A DNA stretch of 10,262 nucleotides, from contig CAIVHJ010000206.1 of the NCBI GenBank assembly GCA_903905665.1, positions 1 to 10,262 of the forward strand. The letters are read 5' to 3'. The notes under the pieces are model-generated. The model saw nothing but the letters and a program-made list of their open reading frames with translations. It did not search any database and was not told the DNA's origin. Shown here in pieces: positions 1 through 6,096 of this stretch. Positions within the stretch are counted from its first letter, which is position 1. Every line of letters starts with the position of its first letter. The translations under genes were made by a program, and so were the position numbers. Source of the stretch: an uncultured Phycisphaerales bacterium (lineage in GTDB: Bacteria; Planctomycetota; Phycisphaerae; UBA1845; CAIVHJ01).

Positions 1-2
1 AC

Positions 3-26
3 CCCTCTCCCCTTTGGGGGAGAGGG
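3..26. repeat. GC-rich hairpin with 10-bp stem
   Basis: CCCTCTCCCC (3-12) is the exact reverse complement of GGGGAGAGGG (17-26), leaving a 4-base TTTG loop. It lies beyond the 3' end of the minus-strand AlkD-like gene, but about 155 bases from its stop, so it is not a typical adjacent terminator. Hairpins of this CCCTCTCCC type occur as dispersed intergenic repeats in many GC-rich bacteria. No gene is seen in 1-181. Confidence 0.75.
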
Positions 27-69
27 TAGGGTGAGGGGAAAAACAGGGGATTATGACTCTCCCCCAACC

Positions 70-87
70 CCTCCCTGAAAAGGGAGG
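70..87. repeat. GC-rich hairpin with GAAA tetraloop
   Basis: CCTCCCT (70-76) pairs with AGGGAGG (81-87) around a GAAA loop (77-80), a stable GNRA tetraloop on the plus strand. It sits 43 bases after the first hairpin and has the same C-rich/G-rich character, so the two probably form one composite intergenic repeat. It could act as a rho-independent-like stop for minus-strand transcription, but no T-tract follows on either strand. Confidence 0.65.
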
Positions 88-181
88 AGGGTATTGGGAT
101 AGGTTCCAAACAAGACTGCTACGACCTTGGCCTGTAATTGAACCCGAAAATCGCGGGTGCTGCAGATGAGCCGGTCGCAGG

Positions 182-895
182 TCATTCCTGATGAGTTTTG
201 GTTTTGAGGAGGGTGATCTGCGCGTCGGGAGAAAGTCGGTCGCACGCCTCCCGAAAAATTTCATGATGGGCGCGACCTTTCCATTTTTTCAGAAAAGCAA
301 CGACCGATTCCTCGTCCATTTTGGCCAGTTGATGAATAGTCCACGCCACCGCCGTCTGCACATGCTGAACCTCGTCGCTCATCAGATCGTCCAGAAAGTG
401 AAGAACGTCACTGAGATTGCATCCGCCCTTTTTGCACACCACCAGCATCGTGACGACGGCGAACCGGCGTGCCCATCCGTTGCGGGAGTGAGACCACGTC
501 ATGAGTTGCCGAGCACGTGACTTATCCTGAATCACCAGCCGACCCGCCAAATTAATGGCCAACTCGTCGCAAAGATCGCGATCTTGAAGATATTGCACCC
601 ACGTTTCGATTTTATCCCACGTCTGAGTAGGCAAACGTTCTTTGTACAACGTGAGCGTATAAATGGCGAAGAGCGTTTCATTGCGGCGCTGTTCCCGAAA
701 AACAAAATCGCAGAATTCAACCGCCGTATTGGCCGTCAGAAGCCATTGCTTTTTCCTGAATTGTTTCACGGCCGCCTGGATCGTTCGGGTCGGCAGTTCG
801 GGCAGGGCTTTATCGGCGTCAAGACTCCCCCCCTCGGCTTCGCGCAGAAGCTGATCCGCCATCACCCGCCAGTCAGAATAGGAAGCGCTGATCAT
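182..895 (-). CDS. AlkD-like DNA alkylation repair HEAT-repeat protein
   Basis: A 237-residue, all-helical, soluble protein without a signal peptide, about the size of AlkD (PF08713). AlkD is a HEAT-repeat DNA glycosylase that excises bulky or cationic alkylpurines. Family-like segments seen in order: NETLFAIYTL (72-81), LQDRDLCDELA (103-113), the WARRFAVV block (141-148, with R143 and R144), and DEVQHVQTAVAWTIHQLAK (174-192, W185). From memory of B. cereus AlkD (W109, D113, R148, W187), Asp, Arg and the second Trp appear conserved as D110, R144 and W185. The Trp of the WDxxD motif appears to be Arg106. Activity may therefore differ, as in AlkD2-type or non-catalytic homologues. The start at 895 has no clear Shine-Dalgarno; Met12 is an alternative, preceded by a GGCGGG stretch. 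The gene begins 30 bases after the PKD lipoprotein gene on the same strand and may be co-transcribed with it. Confidence 0.8.
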   Translation of the reverse strand: MISASYSDWRVMADQLLREAEGGSLDADKALPELPTRTIQAAVKQFRKKQWLLTANTAVEFCDFVFREQRRNETLFAIYTLTLYKERLPTQTWDKIETWVQYLQDRDLCDELAINLAGRLVIQDKSRARQLMTWSHSRNGWARRFAVVTMLVVCKKGGCNLSDVLHFLDDLMSDEVQHVQTAVAWTIHQLAKMDEESVVAFLKKWKGRAHHEIFREACDRLSPDAQITLLKTKTHQE

Positions 896-925
896 CGTAA
901 TTCAATCGTCTTGTTCTTGCGCACC

Positions 926-2137
926 TCAAGGCACATTCAACACGGTGATGTTAACGCTGTCTGTGGCGGATTCACCATGATTGTTAGTCACTGTTAAAGT
1001 AAACACGTACACCGTGTGAGCACCGACCGCCGGAGCGGTAAAAACGGGTTTGGGCACCTGGTCGTCGGACAACGTGATGCCTTGCGGCGCCGTCCACAAG
1101 TACGTGAGCGTTCCACCAATCGGGTCGGAACTTCCGGTTCCATCCAGTGTGACCACATCCCCTTCATCCGCATTAACGTCATTACCGGCATCCGCTACGG
1201 GTGCGGGGTACGGATTCACCGTAATGTCCACCGTATCAAAATCATTGTTGACGCCGTCCTCGGCAATCACAGTTAGTTGGAATCGCAACAAAGTGGGATC
1301 GTCAATTTCCGGCGCGATGAAGTAGGGTTTGGCAGTGGTGGCGGCGGGGAGCAGTTCCACTTCGGTACCCTCGACCAAAACCAACTGAGTCCAGAGATAA
1401 CTGAGTACGCCGCCGTCTGGATCGGTGCTCGCCGACCCATCCAAATCCACGCGAACGGTTTCGGTCACTTCCTGATCCGCTCCGGCGCGGGCGATCGGCT
1501 TTTCGGGTTCGACCGTGATGACGACTGTATCTGTACCGACGTTGTCCTGCTCCGCCGTGACCGCAAGTTGAAATTCCAGCGTGGTGGCCTCGTCCACCAT
1601 CGGCGCCGTAAATCCGGCGGTGGCGGTGTCGGCGTTGGACAGATTGACAAGAGGTTGGTTAATTTGCGTCCAATGATAAGTCAGCGTAATCCCCTCAACG
1701 TCGAACGTGGCGCTGCCGGGCAAACTAACGAATTGTCCCTCCGTCACGGTCTGATCCACACCGGCGTTGGCCAACACGGCTGGATTGGGAAGCACCGTCA
1801 CCTCAACCGTGTCCTGAGCCGAGGACAGAAAATCACTGATCTGAGCCGTCACCGTCACCTGAAACGTCAGGGTTTCCGATTCACTCACCAGCGGAGCGGT
1901 AAAAGTCACATCCTGCTCGTTGGGGTTGGCGAGCGCGACTTCGGTTCCTGAGACTTGAATCCAGACAAAATGTGCCGCACCCTGTTGAGCGGTGGAACCC
2001 CCGAACGCGGACAGGGTAACCGACGTGCCTTCCTGAACGGCTTGATCAGCGCCGGCATCGACAGTGACGCGTCCACAACCCGCCAAAATCGTCAAGGGAA
2101 TAATCCAAACAAACCGATGATCGAGAAGATGCTTCAT
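926..2137 (-). CDS. Lipoprotein with four tandem PKD/Ig-like repeats
   Basis: A 403-residue exported protein. Residues 1-21 form a lipoprotein signal peptide with a canonical LAGC lipobox (acylated Cys21). The remainder is four beta-rich repeats of about 93-99 residues, at roughly 24-117, 121-211, 215-310 and 314-401. Each opens with an AG-D motif (DAGADQ 27, NAGVDQ 124, RAGADQ 217, DAGNDV 316). Each then has an EG or E-x-V stretch, a YxWTQ-like core (LTYHWTQ, LSYLWTQ, LTYLWTA; HFVWIQ in the first), an FTAP or FIAP segment and a closing TVxITV strand. This is the pattern of K319L-type PKD domains, which usually act as spacers or in protein/carbohydrate binding on cell surfaces. No catalytic or anchoring domain follows, so the protein appears to be repeats only. 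The start is supported by AAAGGAT about 6-9 bases upstream. Exact ligand unknown. Confidence 0.88.
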   Translation of the reverse strand: MKHLLDHRFVWIIPLTILAGCGRVTVDAGADQAVQEGTSVTLSAFGGSTAQQGAAHFVWIQVSGTEVALANPNEQDVTFTAPLVSESETLTFQVTVTAQISDFLSSAQDTVEVTVLPNPAVLANAGVDQTVTEGQFVSLPGSATFDVEGITLTYHWTQINQPLVNLSNADTATAGFTAPMVDEATTLEFQLAVTAEQDNVGTDTVVITVEPEKPIARAGADQEVTETVRVDLDGSASTDPDGGVLSYLWTQLVLVEGTEVELLPAATTAKPYFIAPEIDDPTLLRFQLTVIAEDGVNNDFDTVDITVNPYPAPVADAGNDVNADEGDVVTLDGTGSSDPIGGTLTYLWTAPQGITLSDDQVPKPVFTAPAVGAHTVYVFTLTVTNNHGESATDSVNITVLNVP

Positions 2138-2175
2138 GGTCTTGATCCTTTAATTCAAGAAGTTTCAGTCAACTT

Positions 2176-2205
2176 TTGACGCCGATATTCATATTGGATT
2201 ATCAT
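2176..2205 (+). promoter_or_regulatory. Candidate sigma70-type promoter for tilS
   Basis: TTGACG (2176-2181; five of six consensus bases) is followed after 18 bases by TATCAT (2200-2205; five of six). It lies in the 160-base divergent gap between the PKD lipoprotein gene and tilS and points towards tilS, predicting a leader of roughly 85 bases. Seen by eye only. Confidence 0.4.
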
Positions 2206-2297
2206 CAAGAGAGCAATGGTCATTGAAGAACTCACGACAGAATTACGAAGAAACGTCCGAACCTGATCCGCCCCATAAGCATGAATAAGGCGATGCG

Positions 2298-3365
2298 ATG
2301 AGCCGGGAATTGATGAACAAGATGTCAGAGACGATTCCGCAGGAACGATGGCCCGTTTCGGGGGAAACGATCGTCATCGGAGCAAGCGGTGGAGCGGATT
2401 CGACGGCGCTGGTTTTTTTGCTGCACGCGATCAACGAAACGGAACATCGGGGTTGGCGATTGCACTTGGCGCATCTGAACCATCAACTGCGAGGTATCGA
2501 AGCGGATGAGGATGCGCGGTTTGTGGAACGACTCGCGCGCGAGAATCACTGGGGCATCACCATTGAGCAGCGATCCGTAAAAGATTTGGCAAATCAATTC
2601 GGAACGTCTCTGGAGGAAACCGCGCGTCGGGAACGATATGCGTTTTTCGAGCGGGTGTTAAGGGAAACCGGCGCCCGCGTGGCGGCGGTGGCCCACCAGG
2701 CCGATGACCAGATCGAAACCGTTCTTCATCGTTTGTTGCGAGGAACGGGTTTGCGAGGACTGAGCGGGATTCCAGCCGTTCGCTTGCTCCAATCCGGCGG
2801 GTGGCTGATTCGTCCTCTTTTGAATATCCGCCGCGCGGATATTTTGATCTATATGCTCGAAAACGAAATCGAATTCTGCCATGACCACACCAATGACGGC
2901 ATGGATTTCACGCGAAACCGGATCCGCAACGGATTACTTCCGCTCCTTGAAGGGCACTATAACGCCGGAGTGGGCGAAGCGATGCTGCGTCTGGCTCAAC
3001 AATCTCGATGGGCACACGAGTGGATTCAGGAACAAACCGAACAAACCTATCGGGACCTTCGCATCGATGAACCGGATTTGTCCGAATCACCCCGGATTGT
3101 TCTGGATGCCAAAAAACTGCTAAAAGCCCCCCCCATTTTGCAAACCGAAGTGATCCGCCGGGCGATGGCGAAACTGGGAACGCCGGAAAAACACATCGGA
3201 TTCGATCACGTATGCCGCGTCATCGAACTGATTCAAAAAAATACTTCAGGCAAGCAACTCGAACTTCCGGATGGGTTGTACGTTGCCTACGATCGAGGAC
3301 AACTGACGATGCACCGTTCCGCCACAACCCAGCTACCCGGTCACGCGAAGCAGGTCGGTCAGTAG
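2298..3365 (+). CDS. tilS: tRNA(Ile)-lysidine synthase TilS
   Basis: Cytoplasmic ATP-dependent enzyme that attaches lysine to C34 of the CAU-anticodon tRNA(Ile), changing both its charging and its decoding from AUG to AUA. The 355 residues contain the PP-loop SGGADS (30-35). Other TilS blocks follow: HLNHQLRG (59-66) with EADEDARFVE, EETARRERYAFF (106-117), VAHQADDQIETVLHRLLRGT (131-150), IRPLLNIRRADI (171-182) and FTRNRIRNGLLPLL (204-217). The C-terminal part (about 265-340) ends in a LELPDGLYV segment typical of the substrate-binding region. It is shorter than the E. coli enzyme (about 430 residues), consistent with the short-form TilS with a reduced C-terminal domain. The start is fixed: a TAA lies in frame four codons upstream, and AAGG (2287-2290) sits 7 bases before the ATG. 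The 3' end overlaps the convergent DAHP synthase gene by 33 bases. Confidence 0.97.
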   Translation: MSRELMNKMSETIPQERWPVSGETIVIGASGGADSTALVFLLHAINETEHRGWRLHLAHLNHQLRGIEADEDARFVERLARENHWGITIEQRSVKDLANQFGTSLEETARRERYAFFERVLRETGARVAAVAHQADDQIETVLHRLLRGTGLRGLSGIPAVRLLQSGGWLIRPLLNIRRADILIYMLENEIEFCHDHTNDGMDFTRNRIRNGLLPLLEGHYNAGVGEAMLRLAQQSRWAHEWIQEQTEQTYRDLRIDEPDLSESPRIVLDAKKLLKAPPILQTEVIRRAMAKLGTPEKHIGFDHVCRVIELIQKNTSGKQLELPDGLYVAYDRGQLTMHRSATTQLPGHAKQVGQ

Positions 3366-4547
3366 GTGGGCCATTTCAAGACTTTGCCGGAGGTTGAGTC
3401 GAGGGTCACAGGGGGATTCGTAGCGGCGGTGGAGATCGTCGCGGGTGACGGCTTGGGGTCCTCCAACGCACTCGGTGACATCATCAGCAGTCAGTTCAAA
3501 ATGCACGCCGCCCAAAAGTGAATCGACGTGACGATGCACGTGAATGGTCTGTTGGAGTTCGTCGAGGATGACGGAGAAATCACGGGTTTTGCGGCCGTCG
3601 GACAGGGATTGAGTGTTGCCGTGCATCGGATCGCAACTCCAGATCACCGGGTGTTTCATTTTTTGCACGATTCGGATAAGGCTCGGCAAAACGGATTCGA
3701 CGTTCCGGGCACCCAGGCGGGTGATCAGCGTGATTCGGCCGGGTTCATGATGGGGATCGAGAAGTTCCAGCAAAATTTTGAGTTCCTCGCCGGAGCATGT
3801 CGGATCAATCTTGATGCCGATGGGATTGGCGATTCCACGAAAATACTCGACGTGCGCGCCATTGAGTTGCCGGGTTCGCATTCCAATCCACAGCAAATGC
3901 GCGCCGATGTTATAGTATCGTCCTGAAGCAGGATCGAGTCGCGTCAGGGCGTTTTCATAACCCAGCAAAAGTCCTTCGTGCGACGTGAAAAACGGGACCG
4001 AAGGTGAGGAGCCATGATTGGAAAGTGCTCGCAAGTGGTCCAGCGTTCGCGCCGAGCAGGAATAGCACGAAAGCAACCGGGTGGGATCGGGAGTGCGGGC
4101 TTGAAGTGTAGGCTCGATCGAGTTGACGGCGTCGCCCCGATAACTCGGTAGTCGATGACCGTTGAGGGTTTCATGTTCTTGCGAACGAGGTTTGGCGTAT
4201 TGGCCTGCGAAGCGGCCGATGTGAATCACCGGTTTTTCAAGGCCGGTAGTCAGGATCGCGCTCATTTGCGTTAAAATCTGGAATTGCCTCGTGATCGTAT
4301 CCTGGTGGCAATCGATGAATCGTTCGGCGCAATTCCCTCCCTGCAGGACAAAAGCCCGCCCCCGGGCCGCCTCGTCCAGTGATCGTTTCAGCGATTCAAT
4401 TTCCTCAATGGAAACGAGCGACGGATACGAACGAATCTCAGACAGAATTTCCGCGACGTGGGCGGGATCGGAATAGCGAGGTTGCTGCTGAGCCGGAAGA
4501 TCAGTCCAGCTCACGGGACTCCAGTCGCGTTGATTCATAGCAATCAT
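3333..4547 (-). CDS. Class II 3-deoxy-7-phosphoheptulonate (DAHP) synthase
   Basis: Condenses phosphoenolpyruvate with erythrose-4-phosphate, the first committed step of the shikimate pathway to aromatic amino acids. Class II (plant/AroAII type) hallmarks are all visible: VLQGGNCAERF (67-77), GRFAGQYAKPRS (111-122), SYRGDAVN (135-142), TSHEGLLLGYE (188-198), RTRQLNGAHVEYFRGIANPI (224-243), CDPMHGNT (305-312), GGVHFELT (346-353), TECVGGP (358-364) and CDPRLN (380-385). By comparison with the M. tuberculosis enzyme the metal ligands correspond to Cys73, His309, Glu351 and Asp381, so it should be active. At 404 residues it lacks the longer N-terminal extension of the mycobacterial enzyme and is closer in size to PhzC-type enzymes. 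No phenazine or other biosynthetic genes are nearby, so a housekeeping role is more likely. The start could be 4547 or the Met four codons in (4538); neither has a strong Shine-Dalgarno. Confidence 0.96.
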   Translation of the reverse strand: MIAMNQRDWSPVSWTDLPAQQQPRYSDPAHVAEILSEIRSYPSLVSIEEIESLKRSLDEAARGRAFVLQGGNCAERFIDCHQDTITRQFQILTQMSAILTTGLEKPVIHIGRFAGQYAKPRSQEHETLNGHRLPSYRGDAVNSIEPTLQARTPDPTRLLSCYSCSARTLDHLRALSNHGSSPSVPFFTSHEGLLLGYENALTRLDPASGRYYNIGAHLLWIGMRTRQLNGAHVEYFRGIANPIGIKIDPTCSGEELKILLELLDPHHEPGRITLITRLGARNVESVLPSLIRIVQKMKHPVIWSCDPMHGNTQSLSDGRKTRDFSVILDELQQTIHVHRHVDSLLGGVHFELTADDVTECVGGPQAVTRDDLHRRYESPCDPRLNLRQSLEMAHLLTDLLRVTG

Positions 4548-4826
4548 CCGATCATTTTAGAGCGAATGCGTCTCCAGTGAATACAATCGCATGGTCTGGG
4601 TACCAAGATTTTGGGAATTGCAAACTTTTCAAATAGCATGATTGTGCATCGTGATGTTTGTAACATCCTGTATTATAAACAGTTAGAATATTATTCGCGA
4701 AGGGAAATTATCGGAGGGATGATCCGAATTACTTCAGACCGATCAAACTCGGATACAATATCGCTCTTTGGTTTCCAAATTCGGCTTAATTCGAGCCGGT
4801 GTTCATGTTTTTGGAGGTGCCGTGGG
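4548..4826. other. AT-rich divergent intergenic region upstream of envelope operon
   Basis: 279 bases between the minus-strand DAHP synthase start and the first lipoprotein gene. It is clearly more AT-rich than its surroundings, especially 4601-4700, with several -10-like hexamers (TATTAT at 4671 and 4689, TAGAAT at 4684, TACAAT at 4754). None has a convincing -35 at the right distance. It presumably carries the promoters of both divergent units. A reading frame is open across it from a TTG at 4611 but does not look coding. Confidence 0.45.
4813..4817 (+). promoter_or_regulatory. Shine-Dalgarno GGAGG fixing start of first LpoB-like gene
   Basis: GGAGG, extended as GGAGGT, lies 9 bases before the ATG at 4827. 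This decides the start, since the reading frame is open for 72 further codons upstream. The chosen start also places a signal peptide at the exact N-terminus. Confidence 0.75.
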
Positions 4827-5447
4827 ATGATGAATCGAAAACGGATGACGGGAGTGTCGGGCATTTGTCTGTTGCTTATTGCGGGAGGCTGCGCCCCCAC
4901 AGGAGACAGTGGAGGTCGAGTGCCGGTGAGCGAGATGACCAAAGGCGAGCGTCGTTCGGACCAGATGAGGACCGCCGATCTGGCGGAAGCGTCCGACGAG
5001 GTCGTCATGAACCTCGCCGCCGACCTGAGTCGCCTGGCGGATGAGGATTTCAGGGGTTATCGCATCACCGTCATGCTCGGGGATATCGTCAATAAAAGCG
5101 GAACAATGTCCACCACGGATTTCGAATACGTCCGCAATCGGATCAAGAGCAAGTTGATGCAAAGCGACATGGTGCGCGACAACATCAAATTCGTCGAGAA
5201 GCGCGCGCGGATCGAAAACCTCAATCGTCAGGAATATGGCGATCAGAAGGAAGACATCCTTCAGGAAGGCAAAGGCGGAGGCGTGGGGGTCGAACGAACC
5301 GATCCGCACTATGCGTTTTACCTCAATGGCGAGACGTATGGAGTTCATCGCGGCGAGACGCATTTGTTCAGCGTGACATTCGAACTCCAGCGTGCCAGCG
5401 ATGGCGAGATCGTGTTCAACAAACACTACGAAGTGAAGTATCACTAA
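4827..5447 (+). CDS. LpoB-like outer-membrane lipoprotein (first copy)
   Basis: A 206-residue lipoprotein. The signal peptide has a basic NRKR start and hydrophobic GICLLLIAGG, with likely acylated Cys22 (AGGC, a relaxed lipobox). After a polar linker, residues 50-206 resemble the LpoB fold, which relates to CsgG/TolB N-terminal domains. Visible elements are a helix (55-72), the strand and loop YRITVMLGDIVNKSGT (78-93), a helix FEYVRNRIKSKLM (99-111), DPHYAFYLNGETYG (160-173), and paired final strands FSVTFELQRASDGEIVFNKH (181-200). E. coli LpoB is an outer-membrane lipoprotein that reaches through peptidoglycan to activate PBP1b, and its sequence shows the same order (VDSVNNRT, HYVLYSSASG, GEIIW). 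A Gly-rich charged insert (about 138-157) is peculiar to this copy. The start at ATG 4827, or the adjacent ATG 4830, is set by GGAGG and the signal peptide. It is the first gene of a five-gene unit. Activation of a PBP here is inferred from the family. Confidence 0.75.
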   Translation: MMNRKRMTGVSGICLLLIAGGCAPTGDSGGRVPVSEMTKGERRSDQMRTADLAEASDEVVMNLAADLSRLADEDFRGYRITVMLGDIVNKSGTMSTTDFEYVRNRIKSKLMQSDMVRDNIKFVEKRARIENLNRQEYGDQKEDILQEGKGGGVGVERTDPHYAFYLNGETYGVHRGETHLFSVTFELQRASDGEIVFNKHYEVKYH

Positions 5448-5484
5448 GAGTTTAAGAGTTCGGGAGTTTAGGAGTTTAAGAGTT
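5448..5484 (+). repeat. Direct repeat GAGTTTAAGAGTT between LpoB-like genes
   Basis: The 13-mer GAGTTTAAGAGTT occurs at 5448-5460 and 5472-5484, with a partial copy (GGAGTTTAG) at 5463-5471 between them. The array begins directly after the stop codon of the first LpoB-like gene and runs into the presumed TTG start of the second. It therefore supplies the GGAG (5471-5474) likely used as that gene's ribosome-binding site. Confidence 0.75.
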
Positions 5485-6064
5485 GAGGAATGTGGTTGTT
5501 CTCATGATAGGTCTTGTGGCAAGCATCGGGTGCTTGGTGGTTTTGGGTTGCGCATCGCAACCGCGATCCAGCATTATGACGACGGAAGATTACGAATACG
5601 TCGCCGTGGATATGGCGGACAAACTCCGGGCGGGGTTGGTGGAAAGTTCGCTGCTGGCAAATCGGACGGGGGATACCCCACCGATGGTGATCGCCATTAG
5701 CAAAGTGACGAACCTTACCAGCGATTTGATGTCCGAAGGCGCCAAGTGGTACCTGATGGAGCGGGTCAAGAGCGCTCTGCCGCTGAGTACGTTGTCGCGG
5801 GACAAAAACATAGTTTTTGTAATCCCGGCGGAGCATTTGCGAGATGCTCACCGGCGAGGGACGGTCGAGAGTGATTTTGCAGCCGAGCGAAAACCTTCCC
5901 ATGCGATGACGGCGACTTTTACATCGGTGACTCGGGCCACCGGCAAGGATCGGACGGACTTGTACTATTGTGAATACACGATTACGGACCTGAAGAGTGG
6001 AGAGATGGTCTGGACGGACAAGGTGGAATTCAAGCGGGTCGCTCACGGACGAGCGTGGGATTAG
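5483..6064 (+). CDS. LpoB-like lipoprotein (second, divergent copy)
   Basis: A 193-residue predicted lipoprotein. The hydrophobic N-terminus (VVVLMIGLVASIGCLVVLG) ends at Cys23 in VLGC, an imperfect but plausible lipobox. The mature part follows the LpoB plan: a helix in TTEDYEYVAVDMADKLRAGL (33-52), the strand MVIAISKVTNLTSD (68-81), the helix GAKWYLMERVKSAL (86-99), the strand NIVFVIP (109-115), HAMTATFTSVTRATG (140-154), and final strands CEYTITDLKSGEMVWTDKVE (163-182). The closing GEMVWTDK resembles the GEIIWSGK end of E. coli LpoB. Similarity to the first copy is mainly structural, so duplication would be old. No ATG starts the full signal sequence. TTG 5483 is favoured because GGAG lies 8 bases upstream; GTG 5492 and ATG 5504 are alternatives, the last giving a weak signal peptide. 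It lies 35 bases downstream of the first copy. Confidence 0.7.
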   Translation: MRNVVVLMIGLVASIGCLVVLGCASQPRSSIMTTEDYEYVAVDMADKLRAGLVESSLLANRTGDTPPMVIAISKVTNLTSDLMSEGAKWYLMERVKSALPLSTLSRDKNIVFVIPAEHLRDAHRRGTVESDFAAERKPSHAMTATFTSVTRATGKDRTDLYYCEYTITDLKSGEMVWTDKVEFKRVAHGRAWD

Positions 6065-6096
6065 CATTCGTTTTTTTGCGCAGGGTTTGTGCGGTA

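Noticed and set aside
1277..1951. 224-codon plus-strand frame opposite the PKD lipoprotein gene
   Set aside because: Arg/His/Gly-rich low-complexity translation that mirrors the repeats of the true gene on the other strand; no domain, signal or ribosome site.
2216..2266. 16-codon open frame (starting MVIEELTTEL) upstream of tilS as a leader peptide
   Set aside because: A ribosome site is present only two bases from the ATG, there is no attenuator-like structure, and the length is expected by chance.
3333..4547. PhzC of a phenazine or other secondary-metabolite cluster
   Set aside because: Length fits PhzC, but no other biosynthetic gene is nearby; a general shikimate-pathway DAHP synthase is the simpler reading.
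4600..4700. tRNA or small structured RNA in the AT-rich gap before the envelope operon
   Set aside because: No cloverleaf, T-loop GTTCRA motif or strong stem-loop could be found by eye.
4611..4826. N-terminal extension of the first LpoB-like gene from a TTG at 4611
   Set aside because: The extra 72 residues would bury a clear signal peptide inside the protein. GGAGG sits correctly before ATG 4827, and the stretch is AT-rich with intergenic character.
4803..6067. Long minus-strand frames (about 213 and 199 codons) opposite the LpoB-like genes
   Set aside because: Antisense shadows of real genes. The plus-strand products have signal peptides, lipobox cysteines and family patterns, whereas these translations have none.
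6055..6096. GTG start overlapping the end of the second LpoB-like gene, as start of the COG3014-like gene
   Set aside because: No Shine-Dalgarno, and it lengthens the signal peptide unnaturally. Kept as an alternative because overlapping starts are common in operons.
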